The position numbers and the translations under genes are program-made. Positions 5,987 to 9,569 of a DNA stretch of 9,569 nucleotides are shown here, one piece after another (within the stretch, counting starts at the first letter, position 1; every line of letters starts with the position of its first letter). The DNA is taken from assembly GCA_012511925.1 (NCBI GenBank), contig JAAZFD010000273.1:1-9569 (forward strand). The letters are read 5' to 3'. Source of the DNA: Clostridiales bacterium. Lineage in GTDB: Bacteria; Bacillota; Clostridia; Christensenellales; CAG-138. The notes under the pieces are model-generated. The model was not told where the DNA came from and ran no database searches. It was given only the letters and a program-made list of their open reading frames with translations.

Positions 5987-6775
5987 TTATTCAGCAAATA
6001 CCACACCAAGCACCCATTCATCTTCAGCGGCTGTGAATGTAACAACGTCGCCTTTGCTGTTTGAAGCTACATACATGAAAGAGCCAGATATAACAGCCTC
6101 TGTGGGGTTAATAGTGAACCCAGCCGCCTTAATCTTGTTGACGAAATCTGTGTAATCTTCCAAAGGCTCAAAGGTGTACTGCACGGATTTATCTGTGTTC
6201 CAGAAAGACAAAATCTCTGAACCGGGGTCGGGGATTCCTGCAACCTTAGAGCTATCCCACTCGTTGTCTCCACCTATAACTGCGCCACCATCGTCAGACG
6301 GGTCGGGAGCATCGCCCTTTGATATGGTTATGGTTCCATAGCCAGTTTCGGCATCGTAATAAAAGGCTACATGCACGCCCTCTTCGTTGCTAGCGCCGTA
6401 TGTGTAATCCTTGAGAGTTACAGAATTATATGTATAGCCCTCATCTTTTAGATACTCGATGTAGTCTAATGCGTCTTCATTCTTCATGTTTTTGAATGAA
6501 TACACAGTAGCGTCTTCGGTTGATGCATAGGTTTCAATCGTTGCTTTGGGTTTATCTAAATCATACACCTTGTCTGCGTCCCAACTCGCTTTATCGACAT
6601 TGTCGTTATCGTTAATATTGCCCTGGGGGGTTTCGTCGCTTTGGGTATTATCGACATCATCACCGTTTCCATTGTTGTTTTCGCCGTTGCCGATTGGCGG
6701 CTTGATACATGATACAAGCATCATCAAAAGCGCTAAAACGATTGACAGAAATATTACTTTTTTTACGGTTTTCAT
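5987..6775 (-). CDS. Lipoprotein with two tandem copies of a small repeated domain, first gene of the operon
   Basis: A 262-residue protein with signal peptide and lipobox LVSC (Cys23), then an Asn/Gly/Asp-rich linker (24-63). Two copies of one domain follow, at about 65-154 and 173-261. Each begins WDxxKV and carries YSF or YTF, a helix ending DEGYT or AAGFT, and then GASNEEG or VASNSKG before a final beta stretch. The copies are clearly homologous but well diverged, so the duplication is old. I cannot name the family with confidence; such domains occur in clostridial lipoproteins of unknown role. The partial lipoprotein at the right end of the window has the same ASN-x-x-G pattern. The start is supported by GAGG 6 bases before the ATG and by a strong promoter. 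It is probably lipid-anchored and exposed outside the cell, where it may bind a ligand or partner (inferred). Confidence 0.88.
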   Translation of the reverse strand: MKTVKKVIFLSIVLALLMMLVSCIKPPIGNGENNNGNGDDVDNTQSDETPQGNINDNDNVDKASWDADKVYDLDKPKATIETYASTEDATVYSFKNMKNEDALDYIEYLKDEGYTYNSVTLKDYTYGASNEEGVHVAFYYDAETGYGTITISKGDAPDPSDDGGAVIGGDNEWDSSKVAGIPDPGSEILSFWNTDKSVQYTFEPLEDYTDFVNKIKAAGFTINPTEAVISGSFMYVASNSKGDVVTFTAAEDEWVLGVVFAE

Positions 6776-6810
6776 ATAGCACCTCTTTAATATTTGTTTA
6801 GGACAGTGAT

Positions 6811-6839
6811 ATTATATGATAATTTATGGATAGTTGCAA
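6811..6839 (-). promoter_or_regulatory. Promoter of the four-gene lipoprotein operon
   Basis: A perfect -10 TATAAT (6811-6816), a 17-base spacer and -35 TTGCAA (6834-6839) put the start near 6804, about 29 bases before the ATG at 6775. The palindrome AATAGCTATT (6838-6847) touches the -35 and could be an operator. No other promoter is obvious inside the operon. Confidence 0.75.
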
Positions 6840-6887
6840 TAGCTATTTTGTAATTTTCTTATTTTTGTCTTTTTTGTTTTCATTTTA

Positions 6888-6917
6888 TTATCAGATTCAC
6901 CGAAGCTGTGCTATAAT
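6888..6917 (+). promoter_or_regulatory. mscL promoter with extended -10
   Basis: A perfect -10 TATAAT (6912-6917) is preceded by TGC, giving an extended -10. The -35 TTATCA (6888-6893) is weaker, at 18 bases. The start is near 6924. The upstream stretch 6848-6890 is T-rich with no other visible site. Confidence 0.7.
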
Positions 6918-6948
6918 AATTATATTCAAAAACTGAAAGGAGAATACT

Positions 6949-7341
6949 ATGTTCAAGGATTTTAAGAAGTTTGCGTTCAAGGGTAACGTGCTGGATTTAG
7001 CAATAGGTGTTATTATTGGAGGCGCATTCGGAAAAATCGTTACTTCCTTAGTTAACGATATTATAATGCCTGCAATCGGAATGTTATTGGGAGGTGTGAG
7101 CTTTGCCGATTTAAAGGTTGTCATTCCTTCAATTAAAGAGGGAGTTGCAGATGCCGCAATCATGTATGGCTTGTTTATTCAATCGGTAGTTGACTTCCTC
7201 ATAATTGCAATGTCAATTTTCTTGTTCGTAAAGTTGATTGAAAGGTTCAAGAAAAAGGAAGAAGCAGTTGTTGAACCCCCTGCACCAAGCGATGAAGTTA
7301 AACTATTAGAAGAAATTCGAGATTTGCTAAAAAACAAGTAA
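6949..7341 (+). CDS. mscL: Large-conductance mechanosensitive channel MscL
   Basis: This is the membrane-tension-gated pore that releases solutes on sudden osmotic downshift; the family works as a homopentamer in the cytoplasmic membrane. The 130-residue protein has the full layout: an N-terminal amphipathic helix ([13 protein letters not shown]); pore helix TM1 (about 14-45) with [17 protein letters not shown] and the NDIIMP end; an extracellular loop (about 46-72); TM2 (about 73-98), followed by basic residues ERFKKK; and a C-terminal helix (about 112-129, [12 protein letters not shown]) that forms the cytoplasmic bundle. The length is usual for the family (about 120-150). AAAGGAG lies 6 bases before the ATG. 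It stands alone, divergent from the lipoprotein operon, and ends in a terminator shared with icd. Nothing unusual is seen, and identification is certain. Confidence 0.98.
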   Translation: MFKDFKKFAFKGNVLDLAIGVIIGGAFGKIVTSLVNDIIMPAIGMLLGGVSFADLKVVIPSIKEGVADAAIMYGLFIQSVVDFLIIAMSIFLFVKLIERFKKKEEAVVEPPAPSDEVKLLEEIRDLLKNK

Positions 7342-7350
7342 AAAAAATAA

Positions 7351-7379
7351 AAAAAGACCCCTGAGTTGGGGGTCTTTTT
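7351..7379. terminator. Bidirectional terminator between mscL and icd
   Basis: An 11-bp perfect stem (7351-7361 with 7369-7379), core GACCCC/GGGGTC with a 7-base loop, has A runs on one side and T runs on the other. It works in either direction, ending both mscL (stop at 7341) and icd (stop at 7390). Confidence 0.93.
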
Positions 7380-7389
7380 CGATTAACTT

Positions 7390-8601
7390 TTACGCCATTG
7401 TGTCGTAGATTTCCTTAACCTTAACGATAAAGCCTTCTGTATCTAAGATATGAATCTCATCAAGCTCTGCCAATGAAGCCAAGTCCTTAGTTACATAACC
7501 GCTTTCAATAGTTGTTAAAGCAGCTTGCTCCATCTTGTTTGCGTACTCAACCAAAGCAGCGTTATTGTCAAGCTCACCACGCTTTTTCAATGCGCCTGTC
7601 CATGCGAACAGTGTTGCCATTGAGTTTGTGGAAGTTTTTTCGCCATCACGGTGCTTGTAATAGTGGCGTGTTACTGTGCCATGAGCAGCTTCGAACTCGA
7701 AATTGCCATCGGGTGAAACCAATACGCTTGTCATCATTGCAAGTGAACCGAATGAAGAAGCTACCATGTCGCTCATTACATCGCCGTCGTAGTTCTTGCA
7801 AGCCCAAATGAATCCGCCCTCCGAACGCATAACGCGTGCAACAGCATCATCAATCAATGTGTAGAAATATGTAAGCCCAGCACTTTCAAATTTCGCTTTG
7901 TATTCCTTTTTGAAAATCTCTTCGAATAAATCCTTGAAAGTATGGTCGTACTTTTTGGAGATTGTGTCCTTTGTTGAGAACCATAAATCTTGATTTGTAG
8001 AAAGTGCATACTCGAAGCAAGCCCTTGCAAAGCTAATAATTGAATCGTCTTTGTTATATGTTGCCATTAAAACGCCAGGTGTTTTGAAATCGAATACTGT
8101 TTCATGGAACAGTTTCTCGCCATTTTCTGCTGTAAATGAAATCTCTGCTTTTCCGTTTGTAGGAACTCTGAACTCTTGGCACTTGTAGATATCACCGTAG
8201 GCATGACGAGCGATAGTGATAGGCTTAACCCAAGGTCTTACAAAGGGCTTGATGCATGAAACTATGATGGGAGCACGGAAAACTGTTCCGTCTAAAATTG
8301 CACGGATAGTGCCGTTAGGGCTTTTATACATGCGTTTTAAGCCGTATTCCTGTACTCTCTGAGCATTGGGAGTAATCGTTGCGCACTTTACGCCTACTCG
8401 ATACTTCTTGATTGCTTCTGCAGCCTCAACTGTGATTTGGTCATCGGTTTCATCACGCTTAACCAAAGATAAATCGTAGTACTCGGTTTTTAAGTCGACA
8501 TAGGGCAAAATTAAATGCTCTTTGATATAGTCCCAAATGATTCGAGTCATTTCATCGCCGTTAATCTCGACTAACGGTGTGCTCATGGTGATTTTTGACA
8601 T
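7390..8601 (-). CDS. icd: NADP-dependent isocitrate dehydrogenase, eukaryote-like subfamily
   Basis: It oxidises isocitrate to 2-oxoglutarate and CO2 with NADP+, supplying 2-oxoglutarate for glutamate synthesis and NADPH. The 403 residues align closely from memory with eukaryotic cytosolic IDH1 rather than with E. coli Icd. Visible features: GDEMTR (15-20); KCATITP (72-78); SPNGTIR, the isocitrate-binding loop (94-100); RHAYGD, with Arg132 and Tyr139 at the same numbers as human IDH1; Lys211; metal-binding Asp251, Asp274 and Asp278; and HGTVTRH (307-313), whose Arg312-His313 pair marks NADP preference. Full length, no gap. ATG 8601 has AAGGAG 8 bases upstream. An internal Met6 is less likely. 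It is monocistronic; no citrate synthase or aconitase is in view. The enzyme call is certain. Confidence 0.97.
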   Translation of the reverse strand: MSKITMSTPLVEINGDEMTRIIWDYIKEHLILPYVDLKTEYYDLSLVKRDETDDQITVEAAEAIKKYRVGVKCATITPNAQRVQEYGLKRMYKSPNGTIRAILDGTVFRAPIIVSCIKPFVRPWVKPITIARHAYGDIYKCQEFRVPTNGKAEISFTAENGEKLFHETVFDFKTPGVLMATYNKDDSIISFARACFEYALSTNQDLWFSTKDTISKKYDHTFKDLFEEIFKKEYKAKFESAGLTYFYTLIDDAVARVMRSEGGFIWACKNYDGDVMSDMVASSFGSLAMMTSVLVSPDGNFEFEAAHGTVTRHYYKHRDGEKTSTNSMATLFAWTGALKKRGELDNNAALVEYANKMEQAALTTIESGYVTKDLASLAELDEIHILDTEGFIVKVKEIYDTMA

Positions 8602-8636
8602 TTTTTTCTCTCCTTATAAAAGTTGTGGTTGATAAT

Positions 8637-8664
8637 AGAATATCATTTATAAAATATAAATCAA
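8637..8664 (-). promoter_or_regulatory. Possible icd promoter
   Basis: A -35 TTGATT (8659-8664) and a -10 TATTCT (8637-8642), 16 bases apart, each match consensus at 4 of 6. The region is very AT-rich, so other pairings are possible. Confidence 0.4.
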
Positions 8665-8799
8665 GTATATAATCTCAAAAAATCGCCAAAACTGGAACAT
8701 ATATTTTTTGATGAATTTATTGGAAACAAAATGACCTATAACCTTGTCTGAATCTTGTTATTAAACTCAAAAAGCAAAAAAACTATTTTTAATCCACAC

Positions 8800-8966
8800 T
8801 GTCGAAATAGTCGTGGCAGGTGAAAACATAGGTGCCGCCACCACGATTTCTTAGTGTTTTTCGGTTTCATATAGGTATTTATACCCTATTTTCCGCCGTT
8901 CTGCATAAGAATGTGTAGGTTAAGTCTATTAGCACATTTTTCCTTATCTGCTAATAGGTTTCGACA
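8800..8966. other. Densely self-complementary spacer bounded by inverted TGTCGAAA copies
   Basis: TGTCGAAA (8800-8807) and TTTCGACA (8959-8966) form a perfect 8-bp closing stem. Inside lie CTATTAGCA/TGCTAATAG (8926-8934, 8949-8957), ATAGG/CCTAT (8871-8875, 8885-8889) and TCGTGG/CCACGA (8811-8816, 8841-8846). The hairpins are consecutive, as in a branched RNA of about 167 bases. Minus-strand reading is followed by an A/T stretch with seven T (8777-8798 region). No gene is supported here: a 44-codon minus frame (8736-8870) has no ribosome site. It could be a structured RNA, a small non-autonomous mobile element, or a chance cluster. Confidence 0.45.
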
Positions 8967-9002
8967 CTCTGTATTCTTAATCTTTTCTTAGTTTAACATA
9001 AA

Positions 9003-9026
9003 AATAATATGCCCCCTTTCGGGGGC
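9003..9026 (-). terminator. Rho-independent terminator of the right-end lipoprotein gene
   Basis: GCCCCC/GGGGGC (9011-9026) with a 4-base loop is followed on the minus strand by ATATTATTTTTAT, a T-rich but interrupted tail. It lies about 28 bases after the stop codon at 9055. Confidence 0.8.
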
Positions 9027-9054
9027 GAGAAAAAGAGAAAGAGAGAAAGGAATG

Positions 9055-9569
9055 TTAACTAAAATGTTTCACATCATTATAAACGGTAATCTTGGTTGCT
9101 TCCTTAGTAACCTCAATTTTTATATGCATTCCGTCCGCATTTGATGCGCTAAACATCATATCAACCACCAACACATCGATTTCAAAGCCCGAATCCCGAG
9201 CAATTCTGCCAAGGCTGTTAAAATCACCCCTTGTAATAGGAGCATAAACAGCCGTTGTGCCATACTCATTGTCTTTAGCCCACATTAAATCTAACCGAAC
9301 TTCGGGCATAAGCGCTGTAAATTCGTTTTCGGGCAGGGTAGGGGCTTCAGTCGGCTCTGCTGTTGAAGGTATAGTTGATTCCGTAACCTGTGGTGAAGAA
9401 CCAGTAGTCGAATAAGGCTTTGTGGTTTCGTTTATATCATTTTCTGCATCCTTAATACGAGATTCCTCATCCTCAATCTCGTCGGTTTCCGTAGGTTCGC
9501 TTGAATCAGCGCTTGAATGAGGTTGATTGATTTTCAAGCCCGTATCGGCAGTATCGTTCTTTTTTGAAC
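9055..9569 (-). CDS. Probable lipoprotein with ASN-x-x-G domain, N-terminus cut off
   Basis: The frame is open to the right edge: 170 complete codons plus two bases. A TTG at 9537 could be taken as a start, but it has no ribosome site and the frame continues upstream as SKKNDTADTG, so I take the gene to begin outside the window. The first 75 residues seen are a Ser/Thr/Glu/Pro-rich, unstructured linker, typical of the stretch after a lipobox cysteine. The truncated first codon ends in GT, which would fit TGT (Cys), but this is unproven. The C-terminal domain has LMPEV, a helix ending ARDSGFE, then MFSASNADGMHI and ITVY, the same order as the repeated domain of the lipoprotein at 5987-6775. 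It is transcribed toward the terminator at 9003-9026. Function is unknown; it is probably anchored on the outer face of the membrane. Confidence 0.8.
   Translation of the reverse strand, partial: SKKNDTADTGLKINQPHSSADSSEPTETDEIEDEESRIKDAENDINETTKPYSTTGSSPQVTESTIPSTAEPTEAPTLPENEFTALMPEVRLDLMWAKDNEYGTTAVYAPITRGDFNSLGRIARDSGFEIDVLVVDMMFSASNADGMHIKIEVTKEATKITVYNDVKHFS

Noticed and set aside
8736..8870. 44-codon minus-strand frame starting MKPKNTKKSWW
   Set aside because: No Shine-Dalgarno at a usable distance, and it overlaps the hairpins and TGTCGAAA copy; composition looks random.
9535..9537. TTG start for the right-end lipoprotein
   Set aside because: No ribosome site, and the frame stays open to the window edge with typical lipoprotein linker sequence.

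Overview
The window looks like chromosomal DNA from a low-GC, Gram-positive anaerobe of the Clostridia type. The reasons are AT-rich spacers, GGAGG-type ribosome binding sites before nearly every gene, several lipoproteins with Gram-positive-style lipoboxes, a zinc-ribbon membrane protein, a clostridial-style Mrp ATPase with an N-terminal cysteine cluster, and a Cys/Gly/Leu-rich mini-protein of a kind seen in Clostridia. The species cannot be named from the sequence. No phage, integrase, transposase, CRISPR array, tRNA or rRNA is visible.

Layout, left to right. (1) 1-2225, minus: a large membrane GT-C glycosyltransferase with an N-terminal carbohydrate-binding-like domain, cut by the left edge. 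An unusual inverted repeat (2227-2318) surrounds its promoter and covers its ribosome binding site. (2) 2433-2660, minus: a 75-residue Cys/Gly/Leu-rich peptide with a near-perfect Shine-Dalgarno and its own terminator. (3) 2661-2942: a 280-base spacer with a small inverted-repeat element and a near-duplicate hairpin. (4) 2985-3797, minus: an Mrp/NBP35-type Fe-S carrier ATPase with its own promoter (a dyad over the -10) and terminator. (5) 6775-4012, minus: a four-gene operon (gaps of 13-18 bases) of three lipoproteins and one zinc-ribbon membrane protein, one strong promoter at the head and one terminator at the end. (6) 6949-7341, plus: mscL, divergent from the operon. (7) 7390-8601, minus: NADP-type isocitrate dehydrogenase of the eukaryote-like subfamily, convergent with mscL and sharing a bidirectional terminator. 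(8) 8602-9002: a 400-base spacer that is densely self-complementary and bounded by inverted TGTCGAAA copies. (9) 9055-9569, minus: the C-terminal part of another probable lipoprotein, cut by the right edge.

The main theme is the cell envelope: sugar transfer, lipoproteins, a membrane zinc-ribbon protein and an osmotic safety valve, beside two housekeeping genes (mrp, icd). Two or three of the lipoproteins share one small repeated domain with an ASN-x-x-G signature. The features most worth following are the promoter/RBS inverted repeat at 2227-2318, the structured spacer at 8800-8966, the Cys-rich mini-protein, and the lipoprotein domain family.
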